A stretch of DNA of 64,000 bases from Azospirillum griseum (GCF_003966125.1 NZ_RXMA01000006.1:110581-174580), one strand, 5' to 3'; shown: positions 15,879-25,013, counted from the stretch's first letter. Numbers and translations are program-made. Notes: generated from the sequence alone by a model not told the origin.

Positions 15879-17576
15879 ATGCGGCGTAATCTTGCGGTCT
15901 TGTTCAGCACTGTTGCGGTGACGGCTTTGGCCTTTGGCCATTCGGCGGATGCATCCTGGTTGTCGCGTTCAACCACGGACGATGCGGATATGACCGTGAT
16001 GTCCGGTGGCCGTTCCGTGCCGCCGCCGCCGGAACCGGGTGTGATCGACAGCGCGCACAAGGCGGCGGTCAGCGTGGTCGATGGCGGCGTCGGCCTGGCT
16101 TCGGCCGGGGCGTCTGCGGTGATGAGCGTGACCGGAATGCTGGCGACTCCGTTCAAGGCGGTGGGGGCCTCGGCCCAGGCGGCGGGCCAGATGGTCAGCC
16201 AATTCGCGTGGGAGGTCGCCTACGTCTTTGGTGCCAATGGCACCCCGGTCAACAGCTTCCGCACCAGCGAACCGGAGTTGGTCGGCTTGAGCGATCCGGT
16301 TCAGGACGCCCGACGTTCGCAGGATCCGCCCAAGAACCAGAACAAGGACGCGACGAAGGAGGCGGCCAAACCGGCGGAGGTCGTGGCGGGATCCGCGCCT
16401 GTGACGGCTGCGCTCCCGGTGCCGGTCGTTCCGCCGACCATTGTTCCGCCCCCCACGGTTCCGCCCGCCGCCGCCGCCCCGGTGGCCAAACCGACCCCGA
16501 CCGTTGCCGGGGTGGAAACGACCCCAGAGCCGCTTGATCCGAAGCTGTTCACCGATTTCGTGTTCGACAAGGCGCGCCGCCGCCCGGACGGCTCCTTCTT
16601 CGTGCCGAAGCCATTGCAGCGCCTGTTCGACATGCGCACGCAGAAGGTGGAGATGACCAAGACGGCGCTGTCGGTCCAGTTGCCGGGACGGATCATTCCC
16701 GATCCCAACGCGCATGGCGATGTCGAAACCAGCCTGACCGGGCGGATCGAGGCTCCCAAGACCGGGTTGCCTGTGCTGGGCGACACCGTCAAGCAGGGGC
16801 AGGTGTTGGGGTATGTCACGCCATCGGTCGGTGTGGTGGACCGCACGCAGGTGCGGCGCGAGGTGGCCCGCATCACCAACGAAATCCGCATCACGGCGGA
16901 AAGCCTGGAACTGATGAAGCAGTTCTGGTTCGTTCCGTTCCGCGACGGCAAGATCATCCAATCGGAAATGCGCCTGGAAGGGTTGCGGCGCGAGCGGTCG
17001 GCCCTGTTGCCGATGCTGCAAACGCAAGAGGTGTTGCGCGCCTCCACCGATGGGGTGATTTCGGTGTCGAACGCGATCAACGGGCGCATCGTCCACCCCG
17101 GCGAAAAAATCTTCGAGATCGTCAACCCGAACCGTTTGTGGGTGGAGGCCATCGCCGCCGATCCCGATGTGGCGAAAACCGCCGCCGCCGTCGACGCCGC
17201 CGTGGCGATGACGCCGGAAGGCCAGACGCTCGACGTCGGCTTTGTCGGCAGCGGGTTGGCCCTGCAACAGCAGGCGGTTCCCCTGATGTTCCGCATCGAC
17301 AACCCGATTCCAGGCCTGCGCGTCGGGCGCCCGGTGACGGTCGCCATCCGCAGCCAGCACACCTCGCGCGCGGGCATCGCGGTGCCGCGTGACGCGGTCG
17401 TCACCGGGGCCAGCGGCCTCGATCAGGTGTGGGAGCACATCGGGCCTGAGGTCTTCGTGCCGCGCACGGTGAAGACGGAACCGATTGACGGGCGCAGCGT
17501 GCTGATCACTGCCGGGTTGAACCCCGGCGCGCAGATCGTCACGCAAGGCACCCGTCTGCTGGTGCAATTGCAATGA
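15879..17576 (+). CDS. RND efflux periplasmic adaptor (membrane fusion protein) with long N-terminal extension
   Basis: Encodes 565 residues from an ATG behind AGGGGAGG. A signal peptide (ALAFGHSADA-SW) is followed by about 215 residues not typical of adaptors: an Ala/Gly-rich amphipathic stretch (VGLASAGASAVMSVTGML), then a Lys- and Pro-rich linker. The adaptor core begins near residue 250, with an interrupted lipoyl/barrel-sandwich domain (GRIEAPKTGLPVLGDTVKQGQVLGYV, then LRASTDGVISVSNAINGRIVHPGEKIFEI), a helical hairpin and a beta-barrel (LRVGRPVTVAIRS). It should link the RND pump two genes downstream to an outer-membrane channel, which is not encoded here. The next gene overlaps its stop by four bases. 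Confidence 0.82.
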   Translation: MRRNLAVLFSTVAVTALAFGHSADASWLSRSTTDDADMTVMSGGRSVPPPPEPGVIDSAHKAAVSVVDGGVGLASAGASAVMSVTGMLATPFKAVGASAQAAGQMVSQFAWEVAYVFGANGTPVNSFRTSEPELVGLSDPVQDARRSQDPPKNQNKDATKEAAKPAEVVAGSAPVTAALPVPVVPPTIVPPPTVPPAAAAPVAKPTPTVAGVETTPEPLDPKLFTDFVFDKARRRPDGSFFVPKPLQRLFDMRTQKVEMTKTALSVQLPGRIIPDPNAHGDVETSLTGRIEAPKTGLPVLGDTVKQGQVLGYVTPSVGVVDRTQVRREVARITNEIRITAESLELMKQFWFVPFRDGKIIQSEMRLEGLRRERSALLPMLQTQEVLRASTDGVISVSNAINGRIVHPGEKIFEIVNPNRLWVEAIAADPDVAKTAAAVDAAVAMTPEGQTLDVGFVGSGLALQQQAVPLMFRIDNPIPGLRVGRPVTVAIRSQHTSRAGIAVPRDAVVTGASGLDQVWEHIGPEVFVPRTVKTEPIDGRSVLITAGLNPGAQIVTQGTRLLVQLQ

Positions 17577-18166
17577 CCACCAACACAGGGAGGACGAACG
17601 CCATGGCCAATCCGCGCATCGTTTCCGGCGGCACCGTCTCCGCGCTTCGCGCGTTTGGGCTGGTCGCTGTGATGGCATCCCTGTTGGCCAACCCAGCGAC
17701 CGGGAACGCGGCCGCCGCCAGCGACGAGGACCGGGAATCGCCACGCGTGGCGGCGTCGGTTGGGCCGGTTGGTGTTGTGGTGGTCGCCGCCAACCGCAAG
17801 GTCTACGCTTTCCTGGATCGCTTGAGCGACAACGCGCCGGTGGCGGGCGGGACCGTGACGGTCAAAGCGGGCAAGCATGAGCTGACGCTGAAGGAGAGCG
17901 CTCCGGGCGTTTACCGCGCTGGCCCGTTCGAGCCGTCGGTGGGGAGCATCCCCTTGACGGTGTCGATCAACACCGCGTTGGCCAGCGGCCAGATGGTGGC
18001 TGATCTGGTGGTGGCTCCGAACACCCCAGCCCAGACGGTTGAAAGCCGTCTGAGGTCGCTGTGGTATGGGTTGGGGCTGGTTGCCGTCGCCGGTCTGGGC
18101 GTCCTCGCCTGGCGCAGCCGTCGCCGTCCCTTGCCGCCGTTGGCGGGCACCCCCGGAACCGCCTGA
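17573..18166 (+). CDS. Periplasmic Ig-like accessory protein with C-terminal membrane anchor
   Basis: Encodes 197 residues. A long N-region leads into a hydrophobic signal segment (about 25-45). The periplasmic part (about 60-150) has a beta-rich pattern, VYAFLDRLSDNAPVAGGTVTV and ELTLKESAPGVYRAGPF, like the FixH/YtkA immunoglobulin-type fold. A C-terminal TM helix (WYGLGLVAVAGLGVLAW) then ends in RSRRR. Its start overlaps the adaptor stop (ATGA), and the RND pump begins 12 bases after it, so it is part of the pump operon. Related Ig-like proteins occur with metal-efflux RND systems, which suggests substrate presentation; this is inference. Confidence 0.75.
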   Translation: MTTNTGRTNAMANPRIVSGGTVSALRAFGLVAVMASLLANPATGNAAAASDEDRESPRVAASVGPVGVVVVAANRKVYAFLDRLSDNAPVAGGTVTVKAGKHELTLKESAPGVYRAGPFEPSVGSIPLTVSINTALASGQMVADLVVAPNTPAQTVESRLRSLWYGLGLVAVAGLGVLAWRSRRRPLPPLAGTPGTA

Positions 18167-18178
18167 CGGAACAGAAGA

Positions 18179-21100
18179 ATGTTTCAAGCGCTCGTTGGGA
18201 TCTGTCTGCACCAACGCATTCCGGTCATGATTCTGACGCTTTTGTTGAGCGTCTGGGGGGTGATGGTCGGTCGCGACATGCCGATTTCCCTGTTGCCGGA
18301 ACTGCACCCGCCGGTCGTCACCGTGGTGACGGAGGCGGGCGGTCTGGCCCCGGAGGAGGTGGAGCAACTCGTCACCTTCCCCCTGGAAACCGTGCTGAAC
18401 GGCATGCCCGGCGTGTCGCGGGTGCGCAGCGTCTCCAGCCCCGGCTTTTCGCTGATCTACGCCGAATTCCAATGGGGAACCGACCCCTATCGCAACCGCC
18501 AGATCGTGACCGAGCGCATCGGCATGGTGCGTGACCGTCTGCCGGATTCGGTGCTGCCGCAATTGGCCCCGATGTCGTCGGTGGGTGGCCTCATCATGCA
18601 GGTGGCGTTGACCACCGACACCGGCGACATGATGGCGCTGCGTGAGCTGGCCGACTGGACCATCCGCCCGCGCCTGATGGCGGTCGATGGGGTGTCGCAG
18701 GTCTACACCGTCGGCGGCGACGTGCGCCAATTCCGCTTCACCCCCAATCTGGGGCAGATGCGCACGCTGGACATCAGTTTGGCGAAGATCGAACAGGCGC
18801 TGACCGCCTTCGGGGCCAACAGCAGCGGCGGTTTCAACGATCTGCACAATTCCGAATTCATCATCCGCAACGTCAGCCGCAGCCGCAGCCTGGACGACAT
18901 CCGCAATCTGGTCGTCACCTACCGCGAAGACAAGCCGGTGGTGTTGAGCCAGTTGGGCGAGGTCGGTTTTGCCCCGAAGGTGAAGCGCGGCGATGGTGCG
19001 TTCAACGCGCGCCCGGCGGTGCTGCTGTCGGTGTTGAAGCATCCCAACGCCAACACCGTGCGCACGGCGGCGGCGGTTGAGGATCTGATGAAGACGCTGG
19101 GGCCGAGCCTGCCGCGCGGCGTCCACGCCGATCACATTTCCTACAGCCAGGCCGAACTCATCAACGACTCCATCGACACCGTGAAGCATGTGCTGCGCGA
19201 CGCCATCATCATTGTTGTGATCGTGCTGCTGGCCTTCCTGATGAACGTGCAGACCACGGTCATCGCGATGCTGTCGATCCCGATTTCGCTGCTGGTGACG
19301 ATCATCACCTTCTATCTGATGGGATCGACGATCAACACGATGACGCTGGGCGGCATCGCCATCGGCATTGGCCAGTTGGTCGATGACTCGGTGGTGAACG
19401 TCGAAAACATCCTGCGCCGTCTGACCGAGAACCGTGAGCGCCGCTTGCCGCGCCCGGTGCTGACGGTGATCGCGGAGGCGTCGGGCGAGGTGCGCTCCGG
19501 CATCGTCTACGCCACCATGATCATCCTTCTGGTGTTCATGCCGCTGTTCTTCATGCCGGGTGAGCAGGGCCGTCTGTTCGGGCCGCTGGGTCTGGCCTAC
19601 ATCGTGTCGATCTTCGCCAGTCTGGTGGTGTCGATGACGGTGACGCCGGTGCTGTGCTCCTACTTCCTGCCCAACATGAAGGAGCTGGGGGCGTCCTATC
19701 ACAGCAAGCCGGTGATGATGCTGAAGGCGGCCAACCTGAAGGCGTTGAACTGGGCGCTGGATCATCAGAAAAGCCTGTTGCTGGCCGCCGCCGGTCTGGT
19801 GACGTTGGCGGCGATGACGATGCCGTTCCTGCCGCGCTCCTTCCTGCCGCCCTTCAACGAGGGCACGCTGTATGTGCAGTTGATGAACAAGCCGGGCATT
19901 TCGCTGACCGATTCCGTGCGCATCGGCCAGATGGCGGAGCAGTTGATCCTGCAAGTGCCGGAGGTGCTGACCATCTCCCGCCGCACCGGCCGCAACGAGA
20001 ACGACGAGGACGCCGATCCGGTCAGCTCCAGCGAATTTCCGATCCGCATCGCGCTCGACAAGCGCAGCCGGGCGGAGGTGATCGAGGATCTGCGTCATCG
20101 CCTGTCGGTGCTGCCGGTCGATCTGACGGTGACGCAGTTCCTCACCTCGCGCATGCAGGTGGCGCAGAACGGCGTCCGTGGGGCCATCGTGCTGAAGATC
20201 TACGGCGACGATCTGGGGACCCTGCGCGTGCTGGCGGAAAGCTTCCAACAGCGCTTTTCCGAAATCCCCGGCCTGCTCGACCTGCTGGTCGAACAGCAGG
20301 TTCGGGTTCCGCAGATCCGGATCACCATGGATTACGCCCGCGCCAAGCTGTTCGGCGTGACCCCGGCGGCGATGACGCAGGCGTTGGAAAGCCTGTCGAA
20401 CGGCCGCGTGGTCTCACAGGTGATCGACGACGGCAAGCGGTTCGACGTGCTGCTGAAGCTGTCGGACGCCGACCGTTCGACCGAGGCGCTGGCGCAGTTG
20501 CGGATGGAAACCCCGGCGGGCTATGTGCCGCTGTCCTCCATCGCCGCCGTTGTCAACACCGACGGCCCCAACCAGATCATGCGCGAAAACGGCCTGCGAC
20601 GCATCGCGGTGACGGCGAACACCGATGGTTCCGACCTGTCGGCCATTGTCGCCAAGATGCGGGCGGTGATCGCCTCCACCCAACTGCCGCAGGGCTACAG
20701 CACCAATCTGGAGGGCAATTTCCGCCAGGAGGAGGACAGCCGGGGCGTGATGGCCGCGTTGGCCGCGCTGTCCGCCGCGCTGGTCTTCCTGGTGCTGTAC
20801 CAGCGCTACCGTTCGGCGGTGCTGACCATCATCATCATGGGCAACATCCCGTTGGCCTTGATCGGCAGCGTCGGCGCGCTGTGGCTGTTCGGCGAGGATC
20901 TGAGTTTGGCGGCGATGATCGGCTTCATCGCGGTGGCGGGCATTGCCGTGCGCAACGGTGTGCTCAAAATCAGCCACTTCATCAATCTCGCTTTGCACGA
21001 CGAGGTGCCGGTCGGGCGTGAACTGGTGATCCGGGGTTGCGATGAACGGCTGATGCCGGTGATGATGACCGCGTTGTCCGCCGGTTTGGCGCTGATCCCG

Positions 21101-21289
21101 TTGCTGATCGTGTCCGACGCGCCGGGCGGTGAGATCCTTCACCCGGTGGCGCTGGTCATCTTCGGCGGCCTCATCAGTTCCACCATGCTGGACACGCTGA
21201 CGACGCCGGTGCTGTTCCATCGCTTTGGCCATCCGTCGCTGGAGCGGCTGCTCAGCCAGACCGGCGATCTTGCCGTTCAAACCTATTGA
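18179..21289 (+). CDS. RND-family efflux permease (HME/CusA-CzcA-like)
   Basis: Encodes 1036 residues, the full length of an RND pump, with TM1 near the N-terminus, two large periplasmic loops and two six-helix TM blocks. Recognisable parts are DMPISLLPELHPPVVTVVTE, EEVEQLVTFPLE, the TM4 motif GIAIGIGQLVDDSVVNVENI carrying the proton-relay Asp pair, SEFPIRIALDKRSRAE, and a C-terminal block GFIAVAGIAVRNGVLKISHF. The TM4 motif and overall pattern are nearer to the heavy-metal and CzcA-like branches than to AcrB. It exports substrates by proton antiport with the adaptor upstream. No outer-membrane factor is encoded in the operon. The substrate is unknown. Confidence 0.88.
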   Translation: MFQALVGICLHQRIPVMILTLLLSVWGVMVGRDMPISLLPELHPPVVTVVTEAGGLAPEEVEQLVTFPLETVLNGMPGVSRVRSVSSPGFSLIYAEFQWGTDPYRNRQIVTERIGMVRDRLPDSVLPQLAPMSSVGGLIMQVALTTDTGDMMALRELADWTIRPRLMAVDGVSQVYTVGGDVRQFRFTPNLGQMRTLDISLAKIEQALTAFGANSSGGFNDLHNSEFIIRNVSRSRSLDDIRNLVVTYREDKPVVLSQLGEVGFAPKVKRGDGAFNARPAVLLSVLKHPNANTVRTAAAVEDLMKTLGPSLPRGVHADHISYSQAELINDSIDTVKHVLRDAIIIVVIVLLAFLMNVQTTVIAMLSIPISLLVTIITFYLMGSTINTMTLGGIAIGIGQLVDDSVVNVENILRRLTENRERRLPRPVLTVIAEASGEVRSGIVYATMIILLVFMPLFFMPGEQGRLFGPLGLAYIVSIFASLVVSMTVTPVLCSYFLPNMKELGASYHSKPVMMLKAANLKALNWALDHQKSLLLAAAGLVTLAAMTMPFLPRSFLPPFNEGTLYVQLMNKPGISLTDSVRIGQMAEQLILQVPEVLTISRRTGRNENDEDADPVSSSEFPIRIALDKRSRAEVIEDLRHRLSVLPVDLTVTQFLTSRMQVAQNGVRGAIVLKIYGDDLGTLRVLAESFQQRFSEIPGLLDLLVEQQVRVPQIRITMDYARAKLFGVTPAAMTQALESLSNGRVVSQVIDDGKRFDVLLKLSDADRSTEALAQLRMETPAGYVPLSSIAAVVNTDGPNQIMRENGLRRIAVTANTDGSDLSAIVAKMRAVIASTQLPQGYSTNLEGNFRQEEDSRGVMAALAALSAALVFLVLYQRYRSAVLTIIIMGNIPLALIGSVGALWLFGEDLSLAAMIGFIAVAGIAVRNGVLKISHFINLALHDEVPVGRELVIRGCDERLMPVMMTALSAGLALIPLLIVSDAPGGEILHPVALVIFGGLISSTMLDTLTTPVLFHRFGHPSLERLLSQTGDLAVQTY

Positions 21290-21309
21290 CCCGGATAGGA
21301 TACCGTTTC

Positions 21310-21546
21310 ATGGAGCCATTCTCTCTCACCACGGCGGTCGTTGCCGCGTCATTGCTGGGCACAGTGGTGATTGACGTTGGCATGAACACCTTGCAGAACT
21401 GGTATGACACCTTTTACGCCGACGCCCTGTGGAGCAGCCGCCCGATCAACGGCGAATTGGATCGTCAGTTGAAACGGGAAGAGGCGCAGATCGACGCGCT
21501 GATGCGTGAAGAAAATTTCGTGAGTGAGGATTCGGACGCCCAATGA
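21310..21546 (+). CDS. Small single-pass membrane protein of the RND operon
   Basis: Encodes 78 residues with one hydrophobic segment (about 6-26) followed by an acidic, helical soluble tail (WYDTFYADALWSSRPINGEL then RQLKREEAQIDALMREENF). I recognise no family. It starts 20 bases after the pump stop behind AGGA, and its stop overlaps the next start (ATGA), so it is clearly cotranslated with the efflux operon. Small helical partners of RND pumps such as AcrZ exist, and this could be an analogue, but no sequence similarity is evident. Confidence 0.65.
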   Translation: MEPFSLTTAVVAASLLGTVVIDVGMNTLQNWYDTFYADALWSSRPINGELDRQLKREEAQIDALMREENFVSEDSDAQ

Positions 21547-22574
21547 GCCGACCGCCGCCCTTTTCCCGCGCTTGCCAAGTCGCGGTCGTCGCCCTGTTGC
21601 TTGGCCTGCCGGTTGCGGGTGTTCCCGGTGACGCTCTGGCGCAGACGGCCCGTCCGGCCCCCACCGTTGCCACACCGGCCAGCGATGGTGTGCGTTTGGA
21701 GCCGTTGAGCGGCTCCTATGTGGCGGTCGCCCGGATCAATCTGCGCCAGTTGCCCAGCCAGCAGGGGACGCGGATCGGCCAGATCGATTCCGGGGCCAAG
21801 GTGACGGTTACGGGCAAGGTGGTGGATTCACCCTGGTACGCGGTGACGCGGGAGGATGGGCGGCGCGGGTATGTCTTCGCCGATCTGTTGCGCCCGGAGG
21901 AGCCTCCGGCCACGTCGGCGGTCGCTACACCCGCCACGCCAGCCGCTGATCCCGCTCCGATCACGCCGCCCCCTGTGGTGGCCGCACCGGAACCGGCTCC
22001 GGTGGCCCCCGTTGCTCCGCCTCCGACCGTGGTCGCGCCCGCTCCGGCACCCGATCCGGTCGTGACCGCCCTGACGGAGCGGTTGAACAGCATGGACGCC
22101 GCGCTGGCCGACATCCGCAAGTCGCTTGATTCCGGCACGGCGGTCAAGGGGCTTGAGGAGCGGCAGCAGGCGTTGGAAAGCGCGATTGCGGCGTTGCGGA
22201 ACGACGTGACCGGCCTGCGCAGCGCGGCCAATGACGGGGACAGGCCCGGTGGCTTTCTCGACCGGCTGATGGGGCTGCAGGAGCAGATTTCCGCCCAGAT
22301 CGCCGAACAGCGGGCGGACTTGAAGGGCCTGTCCAAGCGTCTGGACGAGGCTGAAGCGTGGCTGAAGCCAGTGAAGGAGTGGGCGGAAAAGACCGCCACC
22401 GACCTGCGTCCGCCGATGGGGTGGATGGAGTGGCTGATGTCGGGGCCATGGGCGGCGTGGTTGTGGTTGACGTCCGGTTGGTGGTGGCAAACTCCGGCTC
22501 AACCGGAGCCACCGGTGTCGCCCTTGCGCCTGCCCGATCCGCCGCCACCGGGGCGATCCACCATCATGGGGTGA
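21543..22574 (+). CDS. SH3-domain periplasmic protein with coiled coil and C-terminal hydrophobic segment
   Basis: Encodes 343 residues. Signal peptide to about 33 (GDALA-QT); bacterial SH3 domain at about 55-118 (VARINLRQLPSQQGTRIGQI then WYAVTREDGRRGYVFADLL); Pro/Ala-rich linker at about 120-175; a coiled-coil region at about 180-290 (LTERLNSMDAALADIRKSL, LEERQQALESAIAALRNDV); then a Trp-rich hydrophobic segment (WMEWLMSGPWAAWLWLTSGWWW) and a Pro-rich end. SH3b domains often bind peptidoglycan, so this may tether the pump to the cell wall. The start overlaps the previous stop by four bases. It is the last gene of the operon, and a hairpin follows. Confidence 0.78.
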   Translation: MSRPPPFSRACQVAVVALLLGLPVAGVPGDALAQTARPAPTVATPASDGVRLEPLSGSYVAVARINLRQLPSQQGTRIGQIDSGAKVTVTGKVVDSPWYAVTREDGRRGYVFADLLRPEEPPATSAVATPATPAADPAPITPPPVVAAPEPAPVAPVAPPPTVVAPAPAPDPVVTALTERLNSMDAALADIRKSLDSGTAVKGLEERQQALESAIAALRNDVTGLRSAANDGDRPGGFLDRLMGLQEQISAQIAEQRADLKGLSKRLDEAEAWLKPVKEWAEKTATDLRPPMGWMEWLMSGPWAAWLWLTSGWWWQTPAQPEPPVSPLRLPDPPPPGRSTIMG

Positions 22575-22637
22575 TGGGATCGATAAGATCGGGGTTCATC
22601 ATCATCCCATATGGGAACCGGCAAGGACCGGAATGAC

Positions 22638-22668
22638 AAGAGGCGGACGACAGCATCGTTCGCCTCTT
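22638..22668 (+). terminator. Terminator-like hairpin ending the RND operon
   Basis: AAGAGGCGGACGA (22638-22650) pairs with TCGTTCGCCTCTT (22656-22668), with one G-U pair and a 5-base loop. The A-rich left side and T-rich right side would function in both orientations, and the convergent tad-like gene ends just beyond. Confidence 0.6.
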
Positions 22669-22739
22669 CGCGCTTGGATAGGATGGGCTGTGCCGAATCG
22701 GTCAGGCGACCTCCATGGTCGGCGACCTGAATCTGGGTG

Positions 22740-23189
22740 TCAGAGCGCCTTGCGCGCGTGCAAGGTGGCGCGGCGCACGATGGCGCGCGCTTCGACCTTC
22801 ACATTGCCTTCACCGAACAGCTTCAGGAACACCACGTTCAGCGACGCGCTGCCGCTGACGGTCAAGGTTCCGGCTTCCACATCGTCCGCGATGGTGAGGG
22901 GGGATGCCTGCGCGCCCAGGAAGCCGTTCGGAAACGCCTTGTCGAAAAAGCTGCGGATGTGTCCATCGCGCTGGGTGTCGAACATGACCCTTCCACCAGC
23001 CAGGGCCGCCGCATCGACCGCCTGCGCCAAACGCGCACGCACGGCATAGCCGCGCAGCGTGTCGATGGTGCAACCCACCCCGATCACCATCGGCACCATC
23101 AGCACCAGCATCAACGCCAGTGCGACACGCCGCCCTGTCCGCCGACCCTCATACCCACCATAGGGCAGGGGACGATAGACCAAGGTCAT
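22740..23189 (-). CDS. TadG-like (Flp pilus assembly, Tad domain) protein
   Basis: Encodes 149 residues. A basic N-terminus precedes a strong TM helix (VALALMLVLMVPMVIGVGC). This is followed by a pseudopilin-like segment containing RARLAQAVDAAALAGGRVMFD, the pattern of the Tad/TadE-like domain in which small residues line a helix that packs under the membrane. A beta-rich end (LTVSGSASLNVVFLKLFGEGNVKVEARAIVRR) resembles the start of the TadG extracellular part, but the protein is much shorter than usual TadG (350 or more). No other tad genes are nearby, so it is an orphan. ATG has an excellent GGAGG five bases upstream. Confidence 0.75.
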   Translation of the reverse strand: MTLVYRPLPYGGYEGRRTGRRVALALMLVLMVPMVIGVGCTIDTLRGYAVRARLAQAVDAAALAGGRVMFDTQRDGHIRSFFDKAFPNGFLGAQASPLTIADDVEAGTLTVSGSASLNVVFLKLFGEGNVKVEARAIVRRATLHARKAL

Positions 23190-23539
23190 GCCGGCCTCCG
23201 ATAAGAAACAGGGGGAAAGTGGGGAGTGATCGTGTGATGTGTCATGTTCTTAACATGGGTTTCCGAACACGGGAACATGGATTTTCGGGAAAATTTCCAG
23301 CCTTTAATCGCAACGAATTGTGTCGCATTTTAGGCTTCGCGTCGCCCATTTCCGACAATACGGTCCGTGCTGGTCAGCGGTTGGGCACGGAGCATCGATC
23401 TATGTCCTTTGTCTTATCAGACCGTGATGGGGTTCAACAGCACCGACGCTCGTCCGGATCTTCGCCGCTGCGGTCGCGTTGTGCAACAGTCTGCCCTATG
23501 GTCAGTGCGACGGCTTAAGCATGGCAAGGGAGCAGCCCG
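23190..23539. other. 350-base divergent intergenic region
   Basis: It separates the leftward TadG-like gene from the rightward exonuclease-fold gene and must carry both promoters. It is locally AT-richer than its surroundings near 23240-23350. A 7-bp inverted repeat, CATGTTC (23243-23249) with GAACATG (23273-23279), could be an operator. I see no gene or RNA element. Confidence 0.45.
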
Positions 23540-24883
23540 ATGCAGGGCGGTGCGTGGCGGGGGGCGGTGATGGGGTTGGCGGTCGCCACAGCGGCGCTGA
23601 CCTTTCTGGCGGTTGAGCGAGCCACCGCGAACGCCGACAACCCAACCGCCTATGCGGTGGACATGACGGTGATCGGGCTGGGGCTGCTGGCCTTGTGGGT
23701 GGCCTTTTCCCGCATCACCCGCCATGCCCGCGATCTGGGGCGGTTGCGCGATGCCTTGGCCGGAGGGCGGATTCGGGGAAGCGATGCGGCGTGGCTGAAC
23801 GACCGGAGGGATGAGATCGGGCAGATCGCCCATTTGATCGGTTCCGCCGGGCCGCGCCCGGAGTGGGGAGCGCCCGCCCGGTCGGACAAAAGCCTGTCAG
23901 CGGTTCTGACCATGACCGACGAGCCGTTTCTGATTCTGGGGGAGACTGGGCGGATTGAGCAACTCAACCCCGCCGCCGCCCGGCTGCTGGATGGGGTGGT
24001 CGCGGTCGGTGACGATTCCGGACAAGCCCTGTCCGCTGCCGACTTGAGCCGCGCCGTTGAGCGCGCGCGGGGGGCTGGGGAGGCCGTAACCGCCGTTCTG
24101 CGCCGCGCGGATGGTGTGGAGTTGTCCGCGCGGGTCGCGGATTTGGGCCTGAACGGTGGCATGGTCATCACCTTTCCCCAACGGGGACAGGGGGGTGCGT
24201 TGGGGGTGGCGGCGCGGCGGGCGGTTCCCTTGCGCGCAGCGGGGCATCCGTTGCCGCTGGGGAATGATGAGCCGCTTGCCGCCACTCCCCTTGTCTCGCT
24301 CTGGGTGGCGACCGCCGGATCATGCCCGGGCGAGGGGGCGGTGATCGCGGTCGGGACCATGCGGCTCGTCGGTGCCCGCGTGTTCCGCACGGTGTCGCTG
24401 TCGGTGCTGATCGATCCGGCGGACACCATCAGTCCGGAGGCCACCGCTCGCCACGGCATCGACATCATCCAGGTGGCGGGGCAGCGTCCGTTTGCCGCCG
24501 CTTGGCCGACGCTGGTTGAGGCGCTTCACCATTGCGTGGTTGTCGGTGTCGGCGTCGACGCGGCGTTGGCCGCCTTGACTCGCGCCTGCGCGCAATCCGG
24601 TCTGCCGCCGCTGTCGCTGCCCAGCCTGGATGTGGGACGGATCGCCAGCGTCCTGAATCCGTCCATGGCAAGAGCGTCCTTGCCGGACATCGCCGCCGCT
24701 TTTGGCATCCACAGTGACGGGGATGAGCGGGACGGTGCGTTTGCCGCCGTTCGGCTGCAAGCGGAGTTGACCGCCGCGCTCCTTCCGCGCTTGGCCGATC
24801 AGGGAGTGATCACGCTTCGGCAAGCGCGGGATCTGATAGGCGGGGTTGCCGACACAGACGGAGATTCCAGCGCTTCCGCCTGA
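23540..24883 (+). CDS. Membrane protein with PAS-like region and degenerate DEDD exonuclease (DNA Pol III epsilon-like) domain
   Basis: Encodes 447 residues. Two TM helices (about 8-24 and 42-60) are followed by a HAMP-like linker, a PAS-like segment (about 115-230: SAVLTMTDEPFLILGETGRIEQLNPAAARLL) and a C-terminal region (about 250-435) with the layout of DEDDh exonucleases. The family motif LDTETTG appears as LWVATAG, so both acidic metal ligands are lost. The usual IIEIGAVRV appears as VIAVGTMRL, and AIHGI as ARHGIDI. The HNAAFD motif appears as GVGVDAAL and the terminal HxxxxD motif is also altered. It is therefore probably a pseudoenzyme with a binding or sensory role. No clear partner gene is adjacent. 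Confidence 0.7.
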   Translation: MQGGAWRGAVMGLAVATAALTFLAVERATANADNPTAYAVDMTVIGLGLLALWVAFSRITRHARDLGRLRDALAGGRIRGSDAAWLNDRRDEIGQIAHLIGSAGPRPEWGAPARSDKSLSAVLTMTDEPFLILGETGRIEQLNPAAARLLDGVVAVGDDSGQALSAADLSRAVERARGAGEAVTAVLRRADGVELSARVADLGLNGGMVITFPQRGQGGALGVAARRAVPLRAAGHPLPLGNDEPLAATPLVSLWVATAGSCPGEGAVIAVGTMRLVGARVFRTVSLSVLIDPADTISPEATARHGIDIIQVAGQRPFAAAWPTLVEALHHCVVVGVGVDAALAALTRACAQSGLPPLSLPSLDVGRIASVLNPSMARASLPDIAAAFGIHSDGDERDGAFAAVRLQAELTAALLPRLADQGVITLRQARDLIGGVADTDGDSSASA

Positions 24884-25013
24884 CCTCCGGTGGCGACCCT
24901 ATCAGGGGTAAAGGCAACTGGTGGGGTGCGCTGCGTCTGTCTATTTTGTCAGCATGATGATGGCAAGACGAGCAGAAAGCTCCGTTCAACGCCAACGGAT
25001 GGTGGGTGGCATC

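Noticed and set aside
17423..20248. 941-codon open frame antisense to the RND operon
   Set aside because: Composition is His/Gln/Arg-rich with no domain; the opposite strand encodes an unmistakable RND pump and adaptor.
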